DNA of 14,190 bases from Bradyrhizobiaceae bacterium (GTDB lineage Bacteria > Pseudomonadota > Alphaproteobacteria > Rhizobiales > Hyphomicrobiaceae): assembly GCA_947475855.1 (NCBI GenBank), contig CANJPN010000107.1:1-14190 (forward strand), in the 5' to 3' direction. Below, one piece after another: positions 1 to 6,236 of this stretch (its first letter is position 1; the number at the start of each line of letters is the position of its first letter). The translations under genes were made by a program, and so were the position numbers. The notes beneath the pieces are model-generated. The model was not told where the DNA came from, searched no databases, and saw nothing but the letters and a program-made list of their open reading frames with translations.

Positions 1-138
1 TCGCTTACCTGCCCTACGGCTACATCGGCGACGTTGGGCGGGTGAGCGAAGCGTAACCCGCCGCGGCAGCGGCACAACTCCGGCAGGTTGCGTGCCAAGG
101 CGCTTACCTGCCCTGCGGCATCCTGCTAAAACCCCGGC
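1..138. repeat. Leader of polA with intergenic repeat copies
   Basis: This 138-base stretch holds no gene. A 19-base segment at 2-20 recurs at 101-119 with one mismatch, giving a 99-base direct spacing. Between them, 36-62 is a palindromic unit (GGGCGGGT, GAGCGAAGCG, then ACCCGCC) whose first 18 bases recur exactly at 8149-8166. It is therefore a dispersed intergenic repeat of the kind common in proteobacterial chromosomes. I see no convincing sigma-70 promoter and no strong ribosome-binding site before the polA start at 139, so the polA promoter may lie outside the window. Confidence 0.6.
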
Positions 139-3100
139 ATGACCGACACAGCTCCCCAACCGGCGCCGCAGCGCGCCGCCCGCAACACCAACGGCAATTA
201 CGTGCCCGACGGCGATCCCGTACCGATCGTCAAAGGCAGCCATGTCTATCTGATCGATGGCTCGGGCTACATCTTCCGTGCGTTCCACGCCTTGCCGCCG
301 CTGACACGGCCCTCCGATGGGTTGCCAGTCGGCGCGGTGCACGGCTTCTGCGGAATGCTTTGGAAGCTGATCCAGGAGTCCAAGGCGTCCGAGGCGCCGA
401 CCCATATCGCCGTGATCTTCGATGCCGGCCGCGAGAACTACCGCAACGAGATATATCCCGAATACAAGGCGCACCGTCCGCCCGCCCCCGAAGAGCTGGT
501 GCCGCAGTTCCCATTGATCCGTGACGCGGTGAAAGCGTTCAACGTGGCCTCGATCGAGCAAGACGGCTACGAGGCTGACGACCTCATCGCGACCTACGCG
601 CGCGAAGTCGTTGCGCGGGGTGGCGACGTCACGATCGTATCGTCCGACAAGGACCTGATGCAGCTCGTGCAGCCCGGCGTCGTCATGCTCGACGGCATGA
701 AAACCAAAAGGATCGGTCGCGACGAGGTGATCGAGAAGTTCGGCGTACCGCCCGACAAGGTGGTCGACGTGCAGTCGCTCGCGGGCGATTCCGTCGACAA
801 CGTGCCGGGCGTTCCCGGCATCGGCATCAAGACCGCGGCCGAATTGATCAATCAGTACGGCGATCTCGATACGCTGCTGGCGCGCGCCGGTGAAATCAAG
901 CAGCCCAAGCGGCGCGAGAAGCTCATCGAGTTTGCGGACAAGGCTCGCATGAGCCGCGAACTGGTGCGCCTCAAACAGGACGTGCCGGTGGAGCACCCAG
1001 TCGATGTCCTGGGCTTGCAGGAGATGGATAGTCAGCGCCTCCTCGCATTCCTGCAGCAAATGGAATTCAACACGCTGACGCGTCGGATTGCCGAAGGGCT
1101 CGGTGCAACGCCGCCGCCGCCGCTGGAGCGGAGTGTCGGTGGGTCTCTGAAGTCGCCGGGGTCAGACCCTGCGGGTCTGCCCCCAGACACGAACGCGACT
1201 TCCGGTGGGGTCAGACTCGCAGGGTCTGACCCCGTGTCGAACGGCGTCGCGACACCGTCAGCCGCCGTGCATGCTCTCTTGCGGATCGCGCGCGAGACAC
1301 CGATCGATCGGTCCAAATACGAGACGGTGACGACGCTGGAGCGGCTCGCCGAATGGTTCGCCAGATGCCGTGCTTCGGGCCGGTTCGCGTTCGATACGGA
1401 GACGACCAGCCTCGACGCTATGCGGGCCGACATCGTCGGATTCTCACTGTGTGTCGAACCTGGCGTCGCTTGCTACGTGCCGATCGGTCACACATCCGGT
1501 GGCGGTGATTTGTTCGGCGGTGGCGGGCTGCTGCCGGGGCAAATTCCCGCGACGGCCGCGCTCGACATGCTGAAGCCGGTGCTCGAAGACGCCTCGCTGC
1601 TCAAGATCGGGCAGAACCTCAAGTACGATGCGCTCGTGCTGTCGCGCTACGGCATCGACATCGCCCCGATCGACGACACGATGCTGCTGTCCTACGCGCT
1701 GGACGGCGGCCGCGGCAGCCACGGCATGGACGACCTCGCCCAGCGCCATCTCAAGCACACCTGCATCTCGTTCGACCAGGTGATCGCGCACGCGCCCGGC
1801 GCCAAGAAGTCCGAGAAGACATTCGCCGGCGTGCCGATCGACAAGGCCAGCGAGTACGCAGCCGAAGATGCCGACGTGACGCTGCGGCTGTGGTACGCGC
1901 TCAAGCCGCGGATCGTCGCTGAACGCATGACCACGGTCTACGAGACGCTGGAGCGGCCGCTGCTGCAGATCATCGTCGACATGGAAGCGGCCGGCATCAA
2001 AGTCGACCGCGCCATCCTCGGCAAGCTGTCGAGCCAGTTCGCGCAGGGCATCGCGCGGCTGGAAGAAGAAGTGCAGGCACTCGCGAGCGAGGCGACAGGT
2101 GGACAGCGCTTCAATCTCGGCTCGCCCAAGCAGCTCGGCGAGCTGCTGTTCGACAAGCTGAAGCTGCCGGGAGGCAAGCGCACGAAGACGGGCCAATGGG
2201 AAACGCGCGCCAACTTACTCGACGAGCTCGCCAACAACGAGGAATTGCCCGAAGACGCGCGCAAGCTGCTCAACACGATGCTCGAGTGGCGGCAGCTCTC
2301 GAAGCTGCGCTCCACCTACACGGACTCGCTGCCCGAGCACATTCATCCCACCACGGGCCGCATTCATACGAGCTACGCGCTGGCGGCTACGACGACGGGC
2401 CGCCTCGCGTCGACCGATCCCAACCTGCAGAACATTCCCGTTCGCACGAAGGAGGGCCGGATGATCCGAACCGCCTTCATCGCGGAACCCGGATGCAAGC
2501 TCGTTTCGGCCGACTATTCCCAGATCGAACTACGGGTGCTCGCGCACATCGCCGAAATACCGCAGTTGAAGAAAGCGTTCGAGGACGGCCTCGACATCCA
2601 CGCCATGACGGCATCCGAAATGTTCGGCGTGCCGGTCAAGGACATGCCGTCCGAAACGCGCCGCCGCGCCAAGGCGATCAACTTCGGCATCATCTACGGC
2701 ATTTCAGCGTTCGGGCTCGCCAACCAGCTCGGCATCAGCCGCGAGGAGGCCGGCGCCTACATCAAGACCTACTTCGAGCGATTCCCCGGCATCCGCGACT
2801 ACATGGAGCGCACCAAGAAATTCGCGCACGAGCATGGCTACGTGGAAACGATCTTCGGCCGCCATATCCACTATCCCGAGATCAACACGAAGAACCCGTC
2901 GATGCGCGGGTTCCTCGAACGCGCCGCGATCAACGCGCCGATCCAAGGCTCGGCCGCCGACATCATCCGCCGCGCCATGATCCGGATGCCGGCGGCCTTG
3001 GAGGAAGCGGGCCTGGGCACAGCGCGCATGCTGCTGCAGGTGCACGACGAACTGATCTTCGAGGCCAAGGAGGCCGAGATCGAGAAGACCATCACCGTCG

Positions 3101-3201
3101 CCAGGCACGTGATGGAGAAAGCCTCGCTTCCCGCCGTCCACCTGAAAGTGCCGATCCAGGTCGAAGCGAAAGCCGCGGCGAACTGGGAAGAGGCGCATTG
3201 A
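139..3201 (+). CDS. polA: DNA polymerase I with both exonuclease domains
   Basis: DNA polymerase I acts in the cytoplasm in Okazaki-fragment maturation and repair synthesis. All three domains are visible in the 1020 residues. The 5'-3' exonuclease (about 34-315) has the DGSG motif at 40-43, GYEADD at 143-148, SSDKD at 168-172 and the helix-hairpin-helix region at 215-235. The 3'-5' exonuclease (about 395-590) looks active, with DTET at 419-422, NLKYD at 493-497 and the YAAEDAD motif near 573-579. The polymerase (about 600-1020) has motif A DYSQIELRVLA (792-802), motif B RRRAKAINFGIIYG (841-854) and motif C VHDEL (968-972). The protein is some 80-100 residues longer than typical PolA (about 930). 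Part of the excess is a roughly 30-residue N-terminal leader and part is a linker (about 325-390) that contains two in-frame repeat palindromes. No better internal ATG precedes the exonuclease core, so I keep the start at 139 despite a weak ribosome-binding site. It appears monocistronic. Confidence 0.97.
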   Translation: MTDTAPQPAPQRAARNTNGNYVPDGDPVPIVKGSHVYLIDGSGYIFRAFHALPPLTRPSDGLPVGAVHGFCGMLWKLIQESKASEAPTHIAVIFDAGRENYRNEIYPEYKAHRPPAPEELVPQFPLIRDAVKAFNVASIEQDGYEADDLIATYAREVVARGGDVTIVSSDKDLMQLVQPGVVMLDGMKTKRIGRDEVIEKFGVPPDKVVDVQSLAGDSVDNVPGVPGIGIKTAAELINQYGDLDTLLARAGEIKQPKRREKLIEFADKARMSRELVRLKQDVPVEHPVDVLGLQEMDSQRLLAFLQQMEFNTLTRRIAEGLGATPPPPLERSVGGSLKSPGSDPAGLPPDTNATSGGVRLAGSDPVSNGVATPSAAVHALLRIARETPIDRSKYETVTTLERLAEWFARCRASGRFAFDTETTSLDAMRADIVGFSLCVEPGVACYVPIGHTSGGGDLFGGGGLLPGQIPATAALDMLKPVLEDASLLKIGQNLKYDALVLSRYGIDIAPIDDTMLLSYALDGGRGSHGMDDLAQRHLKHTCISFDQVIAHAPGAKKSEKTFAGVPIDKASEYAAEDADVTLRLWYALKPRIVAERMTTVYETLERPLLQIIVDMEAAGIKVDRAILGKLSSQFAQGIARLEEEVQALASEATGGQRFNLGSPKQLGELLFDKLKLPGGKRTKTGQWETRANLLDELANNEELPEDARKLLNTMLEWRQLSKLRSTYTDSLPEHIHPTTGRIHTSYALAATTTGRLASTDPNLQNIPVRTKEGRMIRTAFIAEPGCKLVSADYSQIELRVLAHIAEIPQLKKAFEDGLDIHAMTASEMFGVPVKDMPSETRRRAKAINFGIIYGISAFGLANQLGISREEAGAYIKTYFERFPGIRDYMERTKKFAHEHGYVETIFGRHIHYPEINTKNPSMRGFLERAAINAPIQGSAADIIRRAMIRMPAALEEAGLGTARMLLQVHDELIFEAKEAEIEKTITVARHVMEKASLPAVHLKVPIQVEAKAAANWEEAH
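1158..1233. repeat. Pair of GGGGTCAGACC palindromes inside polA
   Basis: Two hairpin-forming units, 1158-1183 and 1207-1233, each start with GGGGTCAGAC and end with its near reverse complement (GGGTCTG, then CCCC). The first has lost one base of the right arm and the second has one mismatch. They lie 49 bases apart and are translated as residues about 340-365 of PolA, giving two GSDP motifs. The location is the inter-domain linker between the 5'-3' and 3'-5' exonuclease domains. The pattern is that of a REP or REPIN element, which is normally intergenic. The reading frame stays open throughout. Confidence 0.75.
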
Positions 3202-3215
3202 GGCGCTGAGCGTGC

Positions 3216-3244
3216 CCTCGAGTGGTCTACGTCCCCGGTCGAGG
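3216..3244 (+). terminator. Weak hairpin downstream of polA
   Basis: CCTCGA at 3216-3221 can pair with TCGAGG at 3239-3244, starting 14 bases after the polA stop. No T-tract follows. Instead the DNA runs into a C-rich stretch that includes an 11-base C homopolymer at 3262-3272. It may be a weak or Rho-assisted end of polA transcription. The call rests only on position and stem. Confidence 0.25.
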
Positions 3245-3310
3245 TGCGGCCCCCTCCGATTCCCCCCCCCCCTATAGACCGCCCGTCTTTCGGTAATTCG
3301 CGAGGGACCT

Positions 3311-3338
3311 GGAACCTTTCCAGTTCTGATGCGTCGTT
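3311..3338 (+). promoter_or_regulatory. Possible EcfG-like promoter of the 3371 gene
   Basis: GGAAC at 3311-3315 matches the -35 element of alphaproteobacterial general-stress (EcfG) promoters. Sixteen bases on, 3332-3335 reads CGTC, one base off the CGTT -10 element. A perfect CGTT lies at 3335-3338 but with a spacer of 19. Transcription would begin about 25-30 bases before the ATG at 3371. The match is imperfect, so this is only a candidate. Confidence 0.3.
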
Positions 3339-3370
3339 CCGGTTGGATTGGCCGTGGAAAGGGAAACGGG

Positions 3371-3766
3371 ATGAAAAGTCGAAGCGTCTCGTTAGTCGCC
3401 GTTAGCCTGCTATCCGTGATCACATCCGTATTTTCGGTCGCAGCGCACGCTCAGCAGCAGCCGTCAAACCTGCCGCCGGTCGAAGGATCGAAAAGCGGCG
3501 TGGTGCCGCCGTGTCCCACGATCACCGAACAGGCAGGAGCGGTCGGCGCGAAGACTGCAGAGGGAGGTCCCGCAACCGATGCGCGGCCGGTCGAAACCAA
3601 TGTGATCCTGCCGTCTGCAGGCGGGTCTAAATCCGCGGCTCCGACTGCACAGCAGAATGGCGAAGCGCTGCGCGCCGGCATCGATTGTCCGATGGCGCCC
3701 AATCACCCCAATGCTATCAAGCCGAGCATTGCGCCGAAGCAGGGCCTTCCCGAATTCGCGAAGTAA
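3371..3766 (+). CDS. Small exported protein of unknown function
   Basis: I do not recognise the family. The 131-residue product has a clear Sec signal peptide: MKSRS, a hydrophobic stretch at about 6-24, then AHA at 25-27 followed by QQQ, a good signal peptidase I site. The mature part of about 104 residues is rich in Pro, Ala, Gly and Ser and likely disordered. It has two cysteines (48 and 106, both in CP contexts) that could form a disulphide in the periplasm. A loose internal repeat is visible (PPVEGSKS and PSAGGSKS). I prefer the start at 3371 to an in-frame ATG at 3329 for three reasons: a purine-rich AAAGGGAAACGGG precedes it, the signal peptide begins there, and 3329 lies within the candidate promoter. 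The next gene is convergent and shares the terminator at 3802-3829. Confidence 0.7.
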   Translation: MKSRSVSLVAVSLLSVITSVFSVAAHAQQQPSNLPPVEGSKSGVVPPCPTITEQAGAVGAKTAEGGPATDARPVETNVILPSAGGSKSAAPTAQQNGEALRAGIDCPMAPNHPNAIKPSIAPKQGLPEFAK

Positions 3767-3801
3767 CGCTCGGCGCTCAACGTTCCAGCCGGGAGTGCGA
3801 A

Positions 3802-3829
3802 CGCCCCCGAACCGATTGGTTCGAGGGCG
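3802..3829. terminator. Hairpin terminator between convergent small genes
   Basis: CGCCC, C, CGAACC at 3802-3813 pairs with GGTTCG, A, GGGCG at 3818-3829 around a GATT loop, giving 11 base pairs with one mismatch. On the + strand it is followed by TCTCCTTCATTT, a pyrimidine-rich tail. It lies 35 bases after the stop of the + gene ending at 3766 and 31 bases beyond the stop of the - gene ending at 3861, so it probably serves both. Confidence 0.7.
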
Positions 3830-3860
3830 TCTCCTTCATTTCGTCAGGCGAAGAAGTTTC

Positions 3861-4106
3861 TCAGCGCCAGCGGCGGTTGCGCCACCCCATGTGACGGCCG
3901 CGATTGGAATTGTACCAGCCCATATGTCGGCCGCGATTGCCCCAATGCCCGCGCCGGCCTCGGACTTCGGTCACGAGCGCATCCGTTTCCGCAGACGCGA
4001 CGCCAGGAACAGAGCCCTGAACGGCAGACGGCGTCAAAGGTGCGGACATCGCCGCCAACGTCGAACCAGCCAGCAAGAAGGCGGCTGCGGCGATTGCAAT
4101 CTTCAT
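3861..4106 (-). CDS. Small exported basic Gly/Arg/His/Trp repeat protein
   Basis: The 81-residue product begins with a signal peptide (MKIAIAAAAF, then an Ala/Leu-rich core to about residue 22). It ends in a strongly basic aromatic tail with the unit NRGRHMGW at 57-64 and again at 68-75, a period of 11 residues. The DNA shows the same duplication: 3886-3906 and 3919-3939 are near-identical and 33 bases apart. AGGAG at the right spacing precedes the ATG, so the start is firm. The function is unknown. Short exported proteins with Gly/Arg/His/Trp tails are frequent in Hyphomicrobiales, and such tails could bind metal, nucleic acid or anionic envelope polymers, but this is inference. The upstream leader has a perfect 7-base-pair hairpin at 4124-4144. 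Confidence 0.7.
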   Translation of the reverse strand: MKIAIAAAAFLLAGSTLAAMSAPLTPSAVQGSVPGVASAETDALVTEVRGRRGHWGNRGRHMGWYNSNRGRHMGWRNRRWR

Positions 4107-4123
4107 TTGATTTCTCCTGACAC

Positions 4124-4144
4124 GTGCCGCTCGATCGGCGGCAC
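4124..4144. promoter_or_regulatory. Perfect hairpin in the leader of the 81-residue gene
   Basis: GTGCCGC (4124-4130) and GCGGCAC (4138-4144) flank the self-complementary loop TCGATCG, making a near-complete dyad 17 bases upstream of the ATG (minus strand). It could be an operator, or an mRNA structure just before the AGGAG ribosome-binding site. No promoter hexamers stand out beyond it. Confidence 0.35.
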
Positions 4145-4178
4145 AGCAAGGAAACGTTTGAAGCGCTTATTGGTTGCG

Positions 4179-4400
4179 TCAGGCGGCGAGACAATCCTCC
4201 AACGCCGCGCTCACCTCGCCGGGTCGCTCGATCGTCGAGACATGTCCTCATTGGTCGATGACTACGAGTTTCGCCAAGGGCGTCGCGTCGGCGGTCTCCT
4301 TGTCCACGCCGGGCGGCGTCTGCAGGGCCTGTTCCCCGTCGAGGCGCGAGCCGGGGCGTCCTGTCGTAAAGCGCGGGCCAAGGCCGCGCGTTGGAGGCCC
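4179..4400 (-). pseudogene. C-terminal remnant of an alpha/beta hydrolase
   Basis: Read on the minus strand, this segment aligns over about 52 residues, nearly gap-free, with residues 183-235 of the intact hydrolase at 5151-5858. Examples are GEQALQTPP against GEQDLQTPP, AKLVVI against AKLVVI, and GHVSTIERP against GHLSTMERP. Both end at equivalent stops. Three defects show decay. The catalytic Asp of GEQD is Ala. An in-frame TGA (4248-4250) replaces the Cys just before the catalytic His. Upstream of about 4345 similarity continues only weakly and out of frame, then fades near 4400. The nucleophile half is absent. It looks like an old tandem duplicate of the hydrolase about 1 kb away, now separated from it by the membrane-protein gene. 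Confidence 0.8.
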
Positions 4401-4471
4401 TCCAGATCGCCAGCCTTTTTTTTTGATTTGATAGATTACCGGCTGATCGCCGGAGACGCTGGCAAACCAAG
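4401..4471. other. Spacer before the membrane-protein gene
   Basis: This short spacer holds a nine-T run (4416-4424) and a small CCGGC/GCCGG hairpin at 4439-4453. There is no convincing promoter or gene. With the pseudogene at 4179-4400 and the leader at 4107-4178 it completes a 365-base stretch without an intact gene. Confidence 0.4.
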
Positions 4472-5140
4472 TTGCAAGACCTCTATGGCAGGATGGAAGC
4501 CCGTGCCCACACCGCGAGCGTGCTCACCATGCTTTACCGCCTTGCTGCAACTGCCGTCGGTGCCGCCTTCGTCGGCCTCGCCTCCTATCGGGTGTTCGAT
4601 TCCACGACGGCGATCAAGCATCTGGTCATCTTCTGCGCGGTGCCGTTCGTCCTGTGGGGATTGCACCGTTTGCAGAAACCGGGCGCATCGGACGCGGCGG
4701 GCGGATGGCGGCGCTTGCGCCCGAGCGGCATGCATTGGACTGCCTTAGTTCTGTCGGCGGGCCTGACTGCGCTGATGCTGTACGTATGGTTGTTCGTGGG
4801 CTCGTCGCGCGCTGACGCAGCCACCCAGATGAAGGTCCTGCTCGGCCTGATCATCGCGGGCAGCGCGGCAGCATTGTACATGCTGGTCGTCTGCTTCCTC
4901 GTACATGTGCGCTGGGATGGCCAGCGCATCGAGCGCTGGCTCGGGCCCTCGTTGCGCGGTTCGATCCGCTGGGGCGACATTGCCCGTGTCGAGTACTGTC
5001 CTCCCGCCGGTCCCCTCGTGGTGCACGGCAAGGACGGTCGTTGTATTTCGATCGACGCCGGCATGAATGGCGCGGACGAGTTGCTCAAACAGATCGATCG
5101 CTGGCTGCCCGACGATCCTGCCGACGCCCCGGCGCGCTGA
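4472..5140 (+). CDS. Four-helix membrane protein with PH-like C-terminal domain
   Basis: The product is up to 222 residues. Four hydrophobic segments are visible at about 20-42, 47-65, 89-110 and 122-146. A soluble tail of about 75 residues follows, running from VRWDGQRIERW through IRWGDIARVEY to the end. An arrangement of membrane helices followed by strands and a final helix (ELLKQIDRWLP) resembles bacterial PH-domain membrane proteins of unknown function. No catalytic motif is seen. The start is uncertain. TTG at 4472 gives the longest form but has no well-spaced ribosome-binding site. ATG at 4493 (residue 8) and ATG at 4529 (residue 20) are alternatives, the last trimming to just before the first helix. 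It is convergent with the hydrolase that ends 10 bases further on. Confidence 0.65.
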   Translation: MQDLYGRMEARAHTASVLTMLYRLAATAVGAAFVGLASYRVFDSTTAIKHLVIFCAVPFVLWGLHRLQKPGASDAAGGWRRLRPSGMHWTALVLSAGLTALMLYVWLFVGSSRADAATQMKVLLGLIIAGSAAALYMLVVCFLVHVRWDGQRIERWLGPSLRGSIRWGDIARVEYCPPAGPLVVHGKDGRCISIDAGMNGADELLKQIDRWLPDDPADAPAR

Positions 5141-5150
5141 GCTTCACCTC

Positions 5151-5858
5151 TCACGCGCCGAGCCAAGCCTCGATTGCGGCATTGACCACGTCTGGCCGCT
5201 CCATGGTCGAGAGGTGGCCGCAGTGCGGGATCACGACGAGCTTCGCGTTCGGCGTCGAGTCGGCAATCTCTCTGGCAATGTCGGGCGGCGTCTGCAGGTC
5301 CTGCTCGCCGACGAGGACGAGCGCGGGCACCTTGATCGCGGCCAGTCCCGGCCGGCTGTCAGGACGCGCGATGATAGCTTCCTGCTGGCGGGCAAAGGCT
5401 TCGACGCCCGTATCCTCGGCCATCTGCAGGATGATCTCGACGAGGCCGGCTTCGGTCAGCCTGTCGGGATGGACGAGGCGGGGCAGCAGAACCTTCTGAA
5501 CCTCGCGGGCGCCCCTGGCTCGCGCCAATTCGACGAGGCGGCGGCGGTCTGCCTCGCGGTCGGGCGGGTCGGGGCGGGCGCTGGTGTCGAGGAAGGCGAT
5601 GCGGGTCACCCGCTCGGGAGCGGCGCGGGCGATCGCCATCGCGATGTATCCACCCATCGAGAGCCCAGCCAGCGCGAACCGCGGCGGGGCCACCGCCAGG
5701 ATGTCCGCCGCTATCGCTTCCATCCGGTCTGAACGTGTGTGATCGGCTACCAGGACCGGTCTCTTGCCGCCCAAAGCTTTGACCTGATGAGAGAAAAGAG
5801 CGGGTGAGCACAGCAGGCCGGGCACCAGGACCATGGGTTCTGCCATCGCTTCGGTCAT
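5151..5858 (-). CDS. Alpha/beta-fold hydrolase
   Basis: This 235-residue cytoplasmic hydrolase belongs to the compact alpha/beta group that includes enol-lactonases and esterases. The nucleophile elbow GLSMGG gives Ser67, GEQD gives acid Asp187, and HCGHLS gives His215. LVPGLL at 11-16 is in the position of the oxyanion loop. The substrate cannot be told. A good AGGAG at about 9 bases fixes the ATG at 5858. Upstream, a perfect match to the alphaproteobacterial EcfG promoter (5939-5963) suggests general-stress control. A decayed copy of its C-terminus lies at 4179-4400 on the same strand. It is not closely related to the three longer hydrolases at 9249-13965. Confidence 0.88.
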   Translation of the reverse strand: MTEAMAEPMVLVPGLLCSPALFSHQVKALGGKRPVLVADHTRSDRMEAIAADILAVAPPRFALAGLSMGGYIAMAIARAAPERVTRIAFLDTSARPDPPDREADRRRLVELARARGAREVQKVLLPRLVHPDRLTEAGLVEIILQMAEDTGVEAFARQQEAIIARPDSRPGLAAIKVPALVLVGEQDLQTPPDIAREIADSTPNAKLVVIPHCGHLSTMERPDVVNAAIEAWLGA

Positions 5859-5938
5859 AACGAACTTCTCCTTGAGGCCCCGCCACGAGTGATGCTGAGT
5901 GATGCCGTTAAGACGCTGATTGCCAGATCCCCGTCCAA

Positions 5939-5963
5939 AACGCCGGAACTAGGCGCTAGTTCC
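5939..5963 (-). promoter_or_regulatory. EcfG-type stress promoter overlapping a perfect palindrome
   Basis: On the minus strand GGAAC (5963-5959) is followed after exactly 16 bases by CGTT (5942-5939). This matches the GGAAC-N16/17-CGTT consensus known for EcfG/SigT general-stress sigma factors of alphaproteobacteria. Predicted transcription starts near 5932, giving a leader of about 74 bases to the ATG at 5858. The -35 element lies in a perfect dyad, GGAACTAG-GCG-CTAGTTCC (5945-5963), which could additionally be an operator. The opposite strand has GGAAC too but no CGTT at the right distance. Confidence 0.6.
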
Positions 5964-6192
5964 TGCTTGCAGCCTTGAAAACAGCGGATTTCTGTGTCAT
6001 GAGCCGAACGTCAAGAACGCAGGGGTCTTGATTCATTGATCCCTTTTGACACGCCTAGTGCGCTCGCTTCGAAGAAATCTCGCAAGCTTGATCTGCCCTG
6101 CATAGTGGCACACCACCGGCTTTCTCAAATCCCCCTGCGTCCCTTAGACCGCGACGGCCCGCAACTGGTGGGCGCCGTGTGCTGTGACCCGC

Positions 6193-6229
6193 GTGCGTAG
6201 CGAACCGGCGGCAAGCCGCAGCGACGCAC
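6193..6229 (+). promoter_or_regulatory. Stem-loop in the helicase mRNA leader
   Basis: GTGCGT (6193-6198) can pair with ACGCAC (6224-6229). Inside, GCGG (6208-6211) pairs with CCGC (6216-6219) around a CAAG loop. The structure ends 7 bases before the ATG at 6237 and 13 bases before the GGGAG that would serve the TTG at 6258. It could modulate translation of the helicase message. No function is shown by the sequence. Confidence 0.35.
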
Positions 6230-6236
6230 CAACGAG

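Larger units (their letters stand above)
5859..6236. other. 378-base divergent intergenic region
   Basis: This spacer separates the hydrolase (minus) from the helicase (plus) and contains no credible gene. From left to right it holds the hydrolase leader with its AGGAG site, the GGAAC/CGTT promoter and overlapping palindrome (5939-5963), and a TTGACA hexamer at 6046-6051 without a good -10 partner. A nested stem-loop at 6193-6229 lies directly before the helicase start. If the helicase promoter is near 6046, its mRNA leader would be about 150 bases or more. Confidence 0.5.

Noticed and set aside
1..119. Repeats in the polA leader as a CRISPR array
   Set aside because: There are only two copies of the direct repeat, 99 bases apart, with another repeat type between them. 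Neither unit length nor spacing fits a CRISPR array, and no cas gene is present.
1444..2196. 250-codon open frame on the minus strand within polA
   Set aside because: It is antisense to conserved exonuclease and polymerase sequence, with no family motifs and no ribosome-binding site of note.
2487..2510. GGAAC followed by CGTT inside polA as another stress promoter
   Set aside because: The spacer is only 13 bases and the site lies inside coding sequence for polymerase motif A, so it is most likely chance.
2196..3209. 337-codon open frame on the plus strand inside polA
   Set aside because: It lies within the conserved polymerase domain in another frame, and its product is an Arg/His/Pro-rich string without domains. 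High GC content explains the missing stops.
3657..4748. 363-codon plus-strand frame spanning several small genes
   Set aside because: It runs through the terminator hairpin, the antisense of the 81-residue gene and the pseudogene. The translation has no domain and a strongly basic shadow-like composition.
6046..6074. TTGACA followed by a weak -10 as the helicase promoter
   Set aside because: TTGACA at 6046-6051 has no acceptable TATAAT-like hexamer at 16-18 bases. It is noted in the spacer description but not called as a promoter.
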